Shown: positions 27,995 through 37,064, counted from the stretch's first letter. The stretch is 64,000 bases of DNA from Mesorhizobium sp. 131-2-1 (GCF_016756535.1 NZ_AP023247.1:5766501-5830500), one strand, 5' to 3'. Notes: a model not told the origin generated them from the sequence alone. Numbers and translations are program-made.

Positions 27995-29230
27995 ATGGCG
28001 ACCGCGGAGGGAGCATTGGCCCGCAAACTCGACCTCAGGAGCGGCCGGCCGGTCTGGTTCGCCTATCGCGCACCGCCCGTCCAAGTGGAAAAGCTGACTC
28101 GAGATGTAAAGACCGAGGTGCTGGTCGTCGGCATGGGCATCAGCGGCGCCATGATGGCGGAAGCGCTGGCGCGCGCCGGCCATGACGTGATGTGCATCGA
28201 TCGACGCGGCCCGAGCCTCGGATCAACCTCGGCGACGACGGCGCTGGTGCAGTTCGAACTTGATCAACCACTGGTCAAACTTTCTGCGGTCAAGGGCAGG
28301 CTCGACGCCACACGCGCATGGCAGCGCTCGCGCATGGCGGTAATCAATCTTCGCGGGCGGATCGCCGAACTCGGCATCGACTGCAACCTCGCCAGCCGGC
28401 CTTCACTCTATCTGGCGGGCAATTTGCTTGGACCGGCGGAATTGCGCGCCGAAAGCAACGCACGCCGGCAGGCCGGGATCGCCGCGACTTATCTGACCCG
28501 CCAGGTTCTGGCCGACAGGTTCGGAATCGATCGCGCGGCAGCCATCCTCAGTCACGACAACATTGCGCTCGATCCGCGCAAGCTCACGGCAGGACTGTTG
28601 CTGAGGGTGTTGGCGCTGAAGGCACGTCTTTATGCGCCGGTGCAGGCGACCGAGATCGAGCATGGTCGCGATGAGGTTGTTGTCAGAACCAGTCTCGGTC
28701 CGACGATCTCGACACGACATCTGGTGCTGGCCACTGGCTATGAGTTGACCGACATCATCCCGGCGACCGCGCACAGTATCGTTTCAACCTGGGCGATCGC
28801 CACGACCTGCCAGGCCAAAAGCCTATGGCCTGCGGCTGCCCTGCTATGGGAGGCATCGGAACCCTATCTTTACATTCGGACAACGGCAGACGGCCGGGTC
28901 ATTTGTGGCGGTGAGGACGAGGATTTCACCGATGAGGAGCATCGCGATGCATTGATCGCCGACAAGGCACAGCGCCTGGCGGTCAAACTGGGCCATCTGT
29001 TGCCAAAGCTGAACACCAGACCGGAATTTGCATGGACGGGCTCCTTCGGCACCACGACCTCCGGCCTGCCCTATATCGGCTCCCTGCCCCGCTTGCCACG
29101 CATTCACGCCGTGATGGGTTATGGCGGCAACGGTATCACCTTCTCGCAGATCGCTTCCGAGATGGTCTCATCTGCGATTGGCGGCCTCCAGGACATCGAT
29201 TCCGAGCTTTTTGCATTCCGCAGCCCCTAG
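27995..29230 (+). CDS. FAD-dependent oxidoreductase (DAO family)
   Basis: 411 residues from the ATG at 27995. FAD-binding motif TEVLVVGMGISGAMMAEALA and acidic strand end MCIDRRGPSLGSTSATTALV. C-terminal FAD contact FAWTGSFGTTTSGLPYIGSL and GYGGNGITFSQIA. D-amino-acid-oxidase-like fold; related proteins often carry a C-terminal Rieske domain, absent here (a Rieske relic occurs at 60453-60580 but is not joined). Substrate unknown. An in-frame TTG at 27956 lies within the terminator stem and was rejected. Confidence 0.88.
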   Translation: MATAEGALARKLDLRSGRPVWFAYRAPPVQVEKLTRDVKTEVLVVGMGISGAMMAEALARAGHDVMCIDRRGPSLGSTSATTALVQFELDQPLVKLSAVKGRLDATRAWQRSRMAVINLRGRIAELGIDCNLASRPSLYLAGNLLGPAELRAESNARRQAGIAATYLTRQVLADRFGIDRAAAILSHDNIALDPRKLTAGLLLRVLALKARLYAPVQATEIEHGRDEVVVRTSLGPTISTRHLVLATGYELTDIIPATAHSIVSTWAIATTCQAKSLWPAAALLWEASEPYLYIRTTADGRVICGGEDEDFTDEEHRDALIADKAQRLAVKLGHLLPKLNTRPEFAWTGSFGTTTSGLPYIGSLPRLPRIHAVMGYGGNGITFSQIASEMVSSAIGGLQDIDSELFAFRSP

Positions 29231-29301
29231 ATGGACTGTCGAAAGTGCCGACGGCCAGGACCAACCCAAACGTTTTCAGGGGACCTCCCTGGCTGTCTGA
29301 A

Positions 29302-29910
29302 CTAGGTCCACTCCGACAGGATTGTCTCCATCTCCACTGTCTCGACCTGCTGCGCAAACCGTTGATGATAGACCGTTAGCAGCGCGTCGTGGGTGGCATC
29401 GGAAGTGCTGCACAGAGCGTCCGTCACCAGCACCACCCGGTAGCCGAAATCAATGGCGCCGAGAACGGTGGCCAGCACGCAGACGTCGGTCTCGCCGCCC
29501 GTGATCACCAGCGTGTCGATCCTAACCTGCGAGAGAAAGTTCCTGAGCCTGCCCTCGAACCAGGGTGAATAGATGTGCTTGTCGAGAACGGTTGCCGGGG
29601 GAGAGTGCCGTTTCAGCGAAGGCATAAGCTCAATCATTTCCGGGTCGAGCTCGGACATGGTCATCGACGCCCAGCGGTCATAGTAGCGCTTCCACGTGCC
29701 CACCCCCTGCCCCGGCCTCTGTGCAGGCAGGAAGCGGGTAAAGATGGTTTGCGCGGCATGCCTTTCGACAAGCGTTTCGATGAGGGGCAGGACGCGGGGC
29801 ATCCAAGGCGTCGCCCAAGGCGACGGATCCGCGAACAAGCGCTGCATGTCAACGCAGAGATGGACGCAACTGCTGCCCAATGGTCCGTAGGTCAATCCAT
29901 GCGCTGACAT
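29302..29910 (-). CDS. Isochorismatase-family cysteine hydrolase
   Basis: 202 residues. Catalytic triad positions are visible: Asp in LCVDMQRLFADPS, Lys in VLDKHIYSPWFEGRLRNFL, nucleophilic Cys in VITGGETDVCVLATVLGAI. The fold (hydrolase of isochorismate, nicotinamide or related amides) is clear; the substrate is not. AAGAGGT precedes the ATG. It stands convergent to the FAD oxidoreductase and upstream of the DUF427 gene on the same strand; a 92-base gap separates it from the latter's stop. Confidence 0.9.
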   Translation of the reverse strand: MSAHGLTYGPLGSSCVHLCVDMQRLFADPSPWATPWMPRVLPLIETLVERHAAQTIFTRFLPAQRPGQGVGTWKRYYDRWASMTMSELDPEMIELMPSLKRHSPPATVLDKHIYSPWFEGRLRNFLSQVRIDTLVITGGETDVCVLATVLGAIDFGYRVVLVTDALCSTSDATHDALLTVYHQRFAQQVETVEMETILSEWT

Positions 29911-29996
29911 TCAGGACCTCTTCGGTCCAACCTCTTCCGACATGACGCCTGGTTCGCCTTGCAGGCTTGCACGCCGCTTCCCTTCCGTCACTGCAG

Positions 29997-30404
29997 TTAT
30001 TCGGGGAGGTGCGGCGTATGCTGTTTGTCCTCGGGCGGATCAGCGTCGATGCGCGCCTTGTGCGGGTCGAAACCGCCGTGTCGAGCGATGGCCAAGGCGG
30101 CTGTTTCGGGCGTCTCATAGGTCCACATGAAATTGTCTGCGGATGCACCGGCGGCATGAACGCGCCAATAGCCGGCCGTGCCCCATGGCGAGTCCGATGT
30201 GGTATTCGTTTTTTCGAAAAGCTCGAAATAGATATCCTCGAACGGGATGTAGAAGACCGGATTTTGCCCATCTTCATAAAGCAGCTTTGCTCGCTCACTG
30301 GACGCAACGATGGCGTCTGAGAACCTGACCGTCACTGTGCCGTCAAAGGGCACGATGGCAGGGGCGGTCGGAAAATGCACGGAACTCGCGGGTGAGGTTT
30401 GCAT
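29997..30404 (-). CDS. DUF427 domain protein
   Basis: 135 residues from the ATG at 30404, which has a strong AGGAGT site. The DUF427 core is IVASSERAKLLYEDGQNPVF, then YIPFEDIYFELFEKTNTTSD and SPWGTAGYWRVHAAG, the typical YFPxxDVxxxLL and KGxAxYW pattern. The C-terminal tail (DADPPEDKQHTPHLPE) is acidic and flexible. Longer upstream in-frame extension reads through the HAD relic and was rejected. Function unknown; an EcfG-type promoter directly upstream suggests stress induction. Confidence 0.88.
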   Translation of the reverse strand: MQTSPASSVHFPTAPAIVPFDGTVTVRFSDAIVASSERAKLLYEDGQNPVFYIPFEDIYFELFEKTNTTSDSPWGTAGYWRVHAAGASADNFMWTYETPETAALAIARHGGFDPHKARIDADPPEDKQHTPHLPE

Positions 30405-30434
30405 TCTTGTACTCCTTGACTGCGTGTTCATGGA

Positions 30435-30459
30435 AACGTCGCTCAGGCATGGCAGTTCC
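30435..30459 (-). promoter_or_regulatory. EcfG-type promoter for the DUF427 gene
   Basis: GGAAC (30459-30455), 17-base spacer, GTT (30437-30435) on the - strand, 31 bases before the ATG at 30404. Confidence 0.6.
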
Positions 30460-30542
30460 GGCCAAGCGCGCAATTGGCAAAACCTTTTCGACCCCCACGC
30501 GTTTGTTCCTTTCAGGCTGGGAGATAGCCATCCACGTCGAGC

Positions 30543-30990
30543 AAATGCGAGGCCCGAGCGACCGGTCGCAGACTCATCCTTGTGACGGGACGCGAATTGC
30601 CCGACCTCAAGCGGGTCTTTCCGGAGATCGCACTGTTCGACAAGGTCGTGGCCAAAAACGGAGCGCTGGTTTACACGCCCGCCAGCGAGGAAGAGCGCAC
30701 GATATCGCCTTCGCCCTCCCCCGATCTCATCGCCAAGCTTAAGAAGCGCGGGGTCAAACCGCTTTCGGTTGGGCGCTCGATCGTTGCCACCTGGTAGCCT
30801 CATCAGGCCACGGTGCTAGACAGTCATCAAGAAACTCGGCCTGGAACTGGAAATCATCTACAACAAGGGCGCCGTCATGATCGTGCCAAGCGGCGTCAAC
30901 AAGGCCACCGGCCTGGCAGCCGCTTTGGAGGATCTTCGCCTGTCGCCGCGCAATGTGCTCGCTATCGGCGATGCCGAGAACGAAACCCGA
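30543..30990 (+). pseudogene. HAD-superfamily (Cof/HAD-IIB-like) phosphatase relic
   Basis: ATGRRLILVTGRELPDLKRV and EIALFDKVVAKNGALVYTPA, then VKPLSVGRSIVATW, are in one frame and end at a TAG (30796-30798) where relatives have Glu. Family sequence resumes in another frame as KKLGLELEIIYNKGAVMIVP, SGVNKATGLAAALEDLRLSP and NVLAIGDAENE, and ends. The N-terminal DxDGT motif is missing. At least one nonsense change, one frameshift and a 5' truncation. Confidence 0.75.
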
Positions 30991-31161
30991 ATTGGTCGTC
31001 GAGGTCGTTTCGATCATGCCACCCGCGACCGCTTCCGCCACGGAACCAAATTGCTGCGCTGGCGACCCCACAAGCTGCCAAGCCAATGCACACTCCAGCA
31101 GATCGAATAGGCGGCGTTGCCCATTGAACCTTGCCGTCGACGGCGAAGCTGCAAGCCAGCT

Positions 31162-31695
31162 TCATTTATGGGCAGCAAAAGCCTTCATGCCCTTCTTGAT
31201 CGCCCTGCGGGCTTCGTCGGCGTTCTGCCAACCCTTGAACTTCACGGTCTTGCCGGTCCCAAGCACGGACGAGAGAAAGAACTGCTCGATTTCGCGCCGC
31301 AGCTTATCTGGAACATGATCCGTCGCAACCGGTTCATCGGGAGCATCCTCTTTGTGGGGGCAGAACACATATCGATCATTGCGCAAGGCCTCGCCACCTG
31401 GGTCCTTTTGCTTGACACGCAATGCGCCCAACAGGTCGCATTTGATCACTATGCCTGGAACTGATGCCGCCTGATGAATAACCAGCCCGTCCAGAGGGTC
31501 GCCGTCATCGCCCAACGTGGAGGGAATAAAGCCCCAGTCGTAGGGATAAGTCATCCCGACCGGTAGAGGACGGACATAGCCGAATGCCTTGGTTGTGGGG
31601 TCGTAGGCTATTTTCGCCGCCGCGCCACGCGGTGTTTCAATCACCACTCGGATAAGCCCATTCGTTGTCGTCGGCAGCTTCAGATAGTCGGGCAT
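31162..31695 (-). CDS. ppa: Inorganic pyrophosphatase
   Basis: 177 residues from the ATG at 31695. Family I motifs: YPYDWGFIPSTLGDDGDPLD (the metal-binding DxDxxD is DDGDPLD), KQKDPGGEALRNDRYVFCP, and FLSSVLGTGKTVKFKGWQNA near the C-terminus. Hydrolyses PPi to phosphate in the cytosol. It diverges from the housekeeping type at several positions (VIKCDLLGALRVKQKDPGG), so it may be a secondary, stress-linked copy. It shares a palindromic EcfG-type promoter with the divergent gene at 31780. Confidence 0.92.
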   Translation of the reverse strand: MPDYLKLPTTTNGLIRVVIETPRGAAAKIAYDPTTKAFGYVRPLPVGMTYPYDWGFIPSTLGDDGDPLDGLVIHQAASVPGIVIKCDLLGALRVKQKDPGGEALRNDRYVFCPHKEDAPDEPVATDHVPDKLRREIEQFFLSSVLGTGKTVKFKGWQNADEARRAIKKGMKAFAAHK

Positions 31696-31723
31696 CAATG
31701 CCTCTCTCAAGTTCGCTCTGGAT

Positions 31724-31750
31724 GGAACTTCAAGACGTCACGAATGTTCC
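31724..31750. promoter_or_regulatory. Bidirectional EcfG-type promoter
   Basis: GGAAC at 31724-31728 and GTTCC at 31746-31750 with a 17-base spacer between GGAAC and GTT. Because the two ends are reverse complements, the same 27 bases read GGAAC-N17-GTT on both strands, toward ppa (ATG 31695) and toward the membrane protein (ATG 31780). Confidence 0.6.
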
Positions 31751-31779
31751 GATGGGACACCGCGAAGGAGATTTCAGGA

Positions 31780-31989
31780 ATGACTAGAGCGTCTTTGCAT
31801 ATGCTCAAGGGCGTGGGCTATCTGATTTCAACCGTGAGTGTTGTCCTTCTGGCCATCGTAAGTTGGTCGGGCGCTTCGGAAAGCCCGCTGCTGGTCGCCT
31901 GTCTGCTTGGTGGCGCCGCGGCATCGATCGCCGGGATGTTCTGTCGCTGGCTCACGTATGACATGGAAAAACGTCGGTCAGACAAATAG
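31780..31989 (+). CDS. Small two-helix membrane protein
   Basis: 69 residues: MTRASLHMLKGVGYLISTVS begins it, with helices GYLISTVSVVLLAIVSWSG and LLVACLLGGAAASIAGMFC. A short basic tail (MEKRRSDK) follows. AGGAGATTTCAGGA precedes the ATG at 31780; the longer start at 31744 lies over the promoter. Not recognised beyond being rhizobial-type. Confidence 0.7.
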   Translation: MTRASLHMLKGVGYLISTVSVVLLAIVSWSGASESPLLVACLLGGAAASIAGMFCRWLTYDMEKRRSDK

Positions 31990-32094
31990 GCCGCTTTCCT
32001 GGTTAGCTTCGGAAGGAACGGCAGCGGCTACCTGGAAGGGAGCGGATGGGGATAGAAGGTCAAAATCCTGGCTTCAAAGCGAAAGGAACACGCA

Positions 32095-32568
32095 ATGGCA
32101 AAAAATACGATTTGCCTCTGGTACGACAAGGACGCCGAGGCTGCCGCCCGCTTCTACTCCAAGACCTTTCCTGACAGCGTGGTGGGTGCCGTGCACCGTG
32201 CACCCAGTGACTACCCAGCCGGCAAAGAGGGCGACGTGTTGACGGTCGAATTCACGGTTGCGGGCATCCCTTGTCTCGGCCTCAACGGCGGTCCCGAGTT
32301 CAAGCACAACGAAGCCTTCTCGTTCCAGATCGCCACCGACGATCAAGAGGAAACCGACCGCTACTGGAATGCCATCGTCGACAATGGCGGCCAGGAGAGC
32401 GTGTGCGGCTGGTGCAAAGACAGGTGGGGGATCTCCTGGCAAATCACTCCGCGCGTTCTGACTGACGCGCTGGCGGCTGGCGGTGGCGAAGCAAAGCGTG
32501 CGTTTGATGCCATGATGACGATGAAGAAGATAGACGTCGCCGCGATCGAGGCGGCGCGGCGCGGTTGA
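32095..32568 (+). CDS. VOC-superfamily protein (PhnB / 3-demethylubiquinone methyltransferase-like)
   Basis: 157 residues with the glyoxalase/VOC fold of the PhnB type: NTICLWYDKDAEAAARFYSK, VLTVEFTVAGIPCLGLNGGP, FQIATDDQEETDRYWNAIV and WCKDRWGISWQITPRVL. The C-terminal AAGGGEAKRAFDAMMTMKKI is also standard. AAAGGAAC precedes the ATG. Although often annotated as a methyltransferase, no SAM site is present; the biochemical role is unknown. Confidence 0.9.
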   Translation: MAKNTICLWYDKDAEAAARFYSKTFPDSVVGAVHRAPSDYPAGKEGDVLTVEFTVAGIPCLGLNGGPEFKHNEAFSFQIATDDQEETDRYWNAIVDNGGQESVCGWCKDRWGISWQITPRVLTDALAAGGGEAKRAFDAMMTMKKIDVAAIEAARRG

Positions 32569-32853
32569 CGCTCCATCACATCTTGCGGCCAAACGTTGCC
32601 TGAAGAATGCACGCTCGCCGCCTGTTGGCCTAGAAATCGACGCTGCCATCCCACGGGGACGGCTCGCACCAGGGTACCCTTGCCTTAACCGGATTTGCGG
32701 GCCTCCAGCACCCGCTCGCTGCTAACAGACATCCGCCGCCAGGTGTCGGCTACGGGACGAACGGTCACGGGCACGGTGGTCAGCGGTTCAGGCGGTTCGG
32801 AACGAATTTGTCGCTGAACAATTGATGGATGCGAGCTAGCCAAGGGCGATCGC

Positions 32854-33579
32854 ATGCCAAAATTCAATGATGAATGGAAGGTTGGGCCGCACGGTCAGCT
32901 GGAGAAATTGGACGAAGGTCTGCTGACTGTCGAAGGCGAAATCCGGATGCCGCTCGGCAATTTTCCGCGGCGAATGACCGTGGTTGGATTGACCGCCCGA
33001 CGAACCGCGATCTGGAGTGTCATTCCGCTGGCCGAGCCTGTGATGCGGGAAATAGAGGCCCTTGGCGACCCCAGTTTTCTGATAGTGCCAGGTCCCGGTC
33101 ACCGCCTAGACATAAGGCCATGGAAGGCCCGTTATCCAAAGGCGAAGGTTGTCTGTGCGCCAGGTGCGCGAGATTCGGTGCAGAAAGCCGTTAAGGTCGA
33201 TGCCACGAGCGGTATCTGGGGGGATCCGTCCGTCCAGTTGGAGACTGTACCGGGCATAGAAGGCAAGGAAGTCGCGCTTCTCGTCCGTCGCGAAAGCGGC
33301 ACGACGCTTGTGGTCAACGACCTCCTCGCAAACGTACGTCACGCTCATGGAATCGGCGCCCACATAATGGCGCGCCTATTTGGCTTCGGCGTCTCGCATC
33401 CCCAGATACCGCGCGTCGGCAAATGGATGTTTGTCAAAGATAACAAGGCACTGGCCACAGCTTTCCGTAGATGGGCAGATGAACCACACCTGAAGCGGAT
33501 CGTTGTCAGCCACGGTGATGTCATTGCCAATGAACCTGGCCAAGTACTTCAACGGGTTGCGGCCGATTTAGATGTTTGA
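32854..33579 (+). CDS. DUF4336 (metallo-beta-lactamase-like) protein
   Basis: 241 residues: LLTVEGEIRMPLGNFPRRMT, LIVPGPGHRLDIRPWKARYP and RRESGTTLVVNDLLANVRHA match DUF4336. C-terminal HLKRIVVSHGDVIANEPGQV retains an SHGD motif like the metal ligand of the lactamase fold, while the usual HxHxDH cluster is replaced by PGPGHRLDI, so hydrolase activity is doubtful. It stands alone between the VOC gene and the L,D-transpeptidase. The 285-base gap upstream (32569-32853) holds no gene I can support. Confidence 0.8.
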   Translation: MPKFNDEWKVGPHGQLEKLDEGLLTVEGEIRMPLGNFPRRMTVVGLTARRTAIWSVIPLAEPVMREIEALGDPSFLIVPGPGHRLDIRPWKARYPKAKVVCAPGARDSVQKAVKVDATSGIWGDPSVQLETVPGIEGKEVALLVRRESGTTLVVNDLLANVRHAHGIGAHIMARLFGFGVSHPQIPRVGKWMFVKDNKALATAFRRWADEPHLKRIVVSHGDVIANEPGQVLQRVAADLDV

Positions 33580-33671
33580 GAACCGATGCCGCTGGCTGAC
33601 CGGGCGGGGAGCGAACGGAACCAGATGGGCCCTGCCGCGTCATAGAAGCAGGTTCAGATGGAGTAACATCG

Positions 33672-34676
33672 ATGCTCAGGCTTGTTCTGTTCGTCGCCGT
33701 GGCGCTCACTTTCGCATGCGGAGGGACAGCGGCGGCCAAGCTGGACCTGGCCACCGTCAACCAGGCGCAGTTCCCCGCCGAAGAACCGAAAGGCTTCAGC
33801 CCGGCCGTGTTGAAGGCAGAGATTCTCTTGGATCGCGCCCGCTTCTCGCCCGGCCTGATCGAGGGCCGCGTTTCAGAAAACTTCGCAAGGGCGGTCAGTG
33901 CCTTTCAAGCGGCGAACGGATTGCCAGCCGATGGCAAGCTCACGCGGGAGACCTGGGACAGGCTGATGGCAACCTCGGCGAGCCCGGTCCTGGTGACCTA
34001 TGAGCTGATGCGCAAGGATGTGCGCGGACCCTTTACCAGGCGCATTCCGGCGCGCATGGAGAGGATGGCCCGCCTGCGGCGGCTCGGCTACCACAACACG
34101 ACCGAGAAGCTGGCGGAGCGCTTTCATATCAGCGAGCAACTGCTCAGGCGCCTCAATCCGGGCATCGGCTTCAGGAAGGCCGGCACGAAATTACTGGTGC
34201 CGGATGTTGGCCGGCAAGATTCTCCCGCCGCCATTGCCGGCGTCGAGGTCGACAAGGGCGCACGCCTAGTGCGCGTGCTTGATCCTTCCGGCAAATCGCT
34301 CGCCGTCTACCCAGCTTCCATCGGCAGCGACGAGAAGCCGGCGCCGAATGGCGACGCGGCGGTCAAACGCGTGGTGCGCAATCCCACCTATCACTACGAT
34401 CCGGACTTCGCTTTCAAGGGGGTCAAGACCAAGCGTCCGTTCACCATTGCGGCCGGACCGAACAATCCCGTGGGATCGGTCTGGATCGATCTCTCCATCG
34501 AGAGCTACGGCATTCACGGCACGCCCGAACCCGGCAAGATCGGCGCGACCTTCTCGCATGGCTGCATCAGGCTGACCAACTGGGACGCCGAGGACCTCGC
34601 CTCCATGGTGCGGAAAGGCACGAAAGTCAGCTTCAAAGACGAAATGGCGAACGCAGGCGACGAGCAGGCTCAGTAG
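33672..34676 (+). CDS. L,D-transpeptidase with peptidoglycan-binding and LysM-like regions
   Basis: 334 residues with a signal peptide (MLRLVLFVAVALTFACGGTA). Peptidoglycan-binding region about 45-100 (ILLDRARFSPGLIEGRVSEN, AFQAANGLPADGKLTRETW), LysM-like region about 140-180 (TTEKLAERFHISEQLLRRLN), and YkuD catalytic domain about 190-325 with the active-site motif IGATFSHGCIRLTNWDAEDL. It forms 3-3 cross-links or anchors proteins to peptidoglycan in the periplasm. A near-match to the EcfG promoter (GGAAC-N17-GTC, 33617-33641) lies upstream. Confidence 0.93.
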   Translation: MLRLVLFVAVALTFACGGTAAAKLDLATVNQAQFPAEEPKGFSPAVLKAEILLDRARFSPGLIEGRVSENFARAVSAFQAANGLPADGKLTRETWDRLMATSASPVLVTYELMRKDVRGPFTRRIPARMERMARLRRLGYHNTTEKLAERFHISEQLLRRLNPGIGFRKAGTKLLVPDVGRQDSPAAIAGVEVDKGARLVRVLDPSGKSLAVYPASIGSDEKPAPNGDAAVKRVVRNPTYHYDPDFAFKGVKTKRPFTIAAGPNNPVGSVWIDLSIESYGIHGTPEPGKIGATFSHGCIRLTNWDAEDLASMVRKGTKVSFKDEMANAGDEQAQ

Positions 34677-34752
34677 CGCAACAGGCTTGTGTGTTTGCAG
34701 TGCGCGCAGTCCCACAGCCGATGAGGTCATACGCCTAAAGACTCTGATCTCG

Positions 34753-35025
34753 TCAAATCGCAAGCAGCGCCTTTCCGTATTTGGCCCAAAGCTGCTCGCA
34801 ATCTCTGGCTCGAAGCGTTGGCGTTCCGAGGTCGCCATATACAACCATCGCGGCACGGACATCGTAGCCGAGGATCGGAGCATTGGCGAGGAACTGGATG
34901 GCCTCACCCAGACGGCGGATGTCGACAGCGGCATCGGTTCTATTGGCGCTATCGACCACACCCACGATCTCGGCTTCCTTGTTCCTGGCCGCCAACACAG
35001 CTGCCATAGCGTCTTCGGTCATCAT
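34753..35025 (-). CDS. Small conserved hypothetical protein
   Basis: 90 residues: MMTEDAMAAVLAARNKEAEI, VGVVDSANRTDAAVDIRRLG and FLANAPILGYDVRAAMVVYG. No named domain. Its ATG overlaps the stop of the upstream 81-residue gene (ATGA), so the two are translationally coupled. The second ATG at 35022 is an equal candidate start. Confidence 0.55.
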   Translation of the reverse strand: MMTEDAMAAVLAARNKEAEIVGVVDSANRTDAAVDIRRLGEAIQFLANAPILGYDVRAAMVVYGDLGTPTLRARDCEQLWAKYGKALLAI

Positions 35026-35267
35026 GTCGCCCGCCTACGCACACGCAAAGGAATACCGATAGGCATCGGCAAGACAGCGCTTCGCGGTGAGTCCTGAACG
35101 CGCCGCACGCTTTGCGACCTTTGTTGATTGCACTTTGCCGCGAACCATTCGGCGCCATCGCGCGTCAAGCCGATGAGGCATTGGTCCGCGAAGTCCGCCG
35201 GCACGTCCGCGATGGTGTCAAAAACAGCCCAAGTGTCGGTCGGCTCCTGCACGACCACGAATCGCAT
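35022..35267 (-). CDS. Small conserved hypothetical protein
   Basis: 81 residues from the ATG at 35267, preceded by AGGAGT: MRFVVVQEPTDTWAVFDTIA, DVPADFADQCLIGLTRDGAE. The first 50 residues resemble short rhizobial proteins that read 'VVxEPxxTWAVFDxxxxxPA'; the remainder (QRRSQSVRR onward) is low complexity. First gene of a two-gene coupled unit with the 90-residue protein. Confidence 0.55.
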   Translation of the reverse strand: MRFVVVQEPTDTWAVFDTIADVPADFADQCLIGLTRDGAEWFAAKCNQQRSQSVRRVQDSPRSAVLPMPIGIPLRVRRRAT

Positions 35268-35758
35268 ATTAGTCACTCCTAATGCATACAATGCGGGAAG
35301 TGGGCCGCTGTTCCGCACGGCGCTCAATGCCGCGCCTCGCCGGAGAGAAGGCGGATCGAGCCGTCGGCAACCTTGTCTCGCAAGGGAGAAGGCGGAAGTG
35401 AACGTCGGCGTGAAACAACCTTCCCGGTCGAGCGTCCTCAAGATGCACGCTGCAACGGAACCAAAATTACCGCAGCCGCCTTACCGGGGACCGCGGCTGC
35501 CGGGCCGGCACAAACGGAGGCAGATTTGGCTTCCGTTTCCGAGAGCAAGCATGACTAGCCGCCCCGTCGATTTAGGCACCAACAGCCAATAGCGACGGAG
35601 GCCGCCTATCAGGTCGTCGCCGGTCAGACTGGAAAATGATCCAATCAAATGCCAACACGGCCATGGTTCTACCAGGATCGGAAATTTCCAACCTGGACTG
35701 TGGTCACTAGACAGACCCAACGTCCCAAAGTCGCGTCAGCTCGTAGTAAAAGCCGATG
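35268..35758. other. Intergenic stretch without a supported gene
   Basis: Open frames on both strands lack ribosome sites and family features. No repeat or hairpin of note was found. Confidence 0.5.
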
Positions 35759-35979
35759 CTACCGCGACGTCGACTTGCCTCCCTTTTCACCGCCCTTTCG
35801 AGCAGCCGGGTGGCCGGTCCGTTTCCCCCGGCCCGAGCCTCCGGCTTTCTTGCCGCCGCCATCGTCTTTGTTGACGGTCGCCCAGGCACGACGTTCCGCT
35901 TTTTCTCATATCCCTCGGCGATGTGATCTGCCTTGCGCTCCTGCTTGCCCGTGTATTTCGATTTTTCACCGCGTGGCAT
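35759..35979 (-). pseudogene. Frameshifted copy of the MPRGEK small stress protein
   Basis: The start MPRGEKSKYTGKQERKADHI and AEGYEKK match the intact gene at 53448-53687. At that point 19 bases present in the intact copy are missing: intact GAGAAAAAG...GAGAAAGAAGCGGAAC versus here GAGAAAAAGCGGAAC. The deletion lies between two near-identical short repeats and shifts the frame. Family sequence (AERRAWATVNKDDGGGKKAG) continues in the other frame to a stop at 35759. Upstream, the EcfG-type promoter reads GGAAC-N17-GTC instead of GTT. Confidence 0.8.
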
Positions 35980-36080
35980 CGGAATTCTCCTTTCCGTCGT
36001 CCACTCGACGGAACAAAAACCCACAGGTTCCTTAACCGCGCCGGTTGATCCGGGCGACGTGGTATCTCCCACAAGCGCTG

Positions 36081-37064
36081 CTACCGCGAGTGCCAGGGTC
36101 GGACAAAAAGCGCCGTCAGCAAACTGCTGAGGACAATCCACGTAGCCACCTCGCGTCCGGATGCCCCAGGCCAGCCCCGCCTGGTGCTTGCGTCGGCCGC
36201 CATGACGGGCGCGAGGTCGGGTCGGCTTCCGTGCCTAACAGAATAGGCGCGGGTTATTTCGGCGCCGAAAAGGAAGATCTGGGCCGAATAATAGACCCAC
36301 AACAACACGATTATCAGCGCGCCAGCCGCTCCATAGGACGTCGCTATCGCACTCGTCCCGATATACCAGCCGATTAGCGCCTTGCCGATCGTGAACAAAA
36401 GCGTGGTAACGAGGGAACCGACGGCAACGTCGCGCCATTGCAAGGTCCGGTCAGGCAGGACCTTGTATATTGCCGCAAAGAGCAGCGCGATCAAGACGAA
36501 GGAAACCACCGTGTTGATGAAGCTGACGATCACCTCGCCGAACGGAAGACCCGCATTGATGAGTTCGCCGAGGGCGGAGATTGCCGTGCTCGCAGCCAGC
36601 GAAACCAGAAGCATGAAGCCGAGGGCGGCGACAAGCCCAAGGCTTGCGGCCCGCGCCCGCACCATTCGCGACAGCGACGTGACGCCGGGCTTCACCTTCC
36701 AGATTTCGTTGAGGGACAGCTGCATCTCGCCAAAGACGCCCGACGCGGTTACGAGTAGCGTCACCAGCCCCAGCAGGGCGGCAAGGGTGCTCGTTGATCC
36801 GTGCGACGCGGTCTCGATCGTCGCCTGCAGGAGGTCGGCGCTTTGCGCGCCCATGACGCCCGATATCTGCGCCGAGAGGGCGAGCCGGGCGGCGTCGTTG
36901 CCGAAGACTAGGCCAGCGATCGCCACCACGATCAGCAGGATCGGCGCCAGCGAGGTGGCGGCATAGAAGGCCATCGCCGCGCCATGGCTCAATGCGTTGT
37001 CGTTGACGAAGCCGGCGATGGCCTCTTTCAGCAGAACCCAGCCTTCCCGAATCCACGCTCGCAT
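36081..37064 (-). CDS. YihY/BrkB-family membrane protein
   Basis: 327 residues with about six membrane helices. Family signatures: HGAAMAFYAATSLAPILLIV, TLLVTASGVFGEMQLSLNEI, WKVKPG, and VLLWVYYSAQIFLFGAEITR near the C-terminus. The ATG at 37064 is used; a GTG at 37100 would lie on the predicted promoter -10 side. Once called a ribonuclease or serum-resistance factor; the actual role in the inner membrane is unsettled. An EcfG-type promoter lies 43 bases upstream, suggesting stress induction. Confidence 0.9.
   Translation of the reverse strand: MRAWIREGWVLLKEAIAGFVNDNALSHGAAMAFYAATSLAPILLIVVAIAGLVFGNDAARLALSAQISGVMGAQSADLLQATIETASHGSTSTLAALLGLVTLLVTASGVFGEMQLSLNEIWKVKPGVTSLSRMVRARAASLGLVAALGFMLLVSLAASTAISALGELINAGLPFGEVIVSFINTVVSFVLIALLFAAIYKVLPDRTLQWRDVAVGSLVTTLLFTIGKALIGWYIGTSAIATSYGAAGALIIVLLWVYYSAQIFLFGAEITRAYSVRHGSRPDLAPVMAADASTRRGWPGASGREVATWIVLSSLLTALFVRPWHSR

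Noticed and set aside
30405..30803. N-terminal extension of the DUF427 protein
   Set aside because: It crosses the stress promoter and the HAD relic in antisense; the ATG at 30404 has a strong ribosome site.
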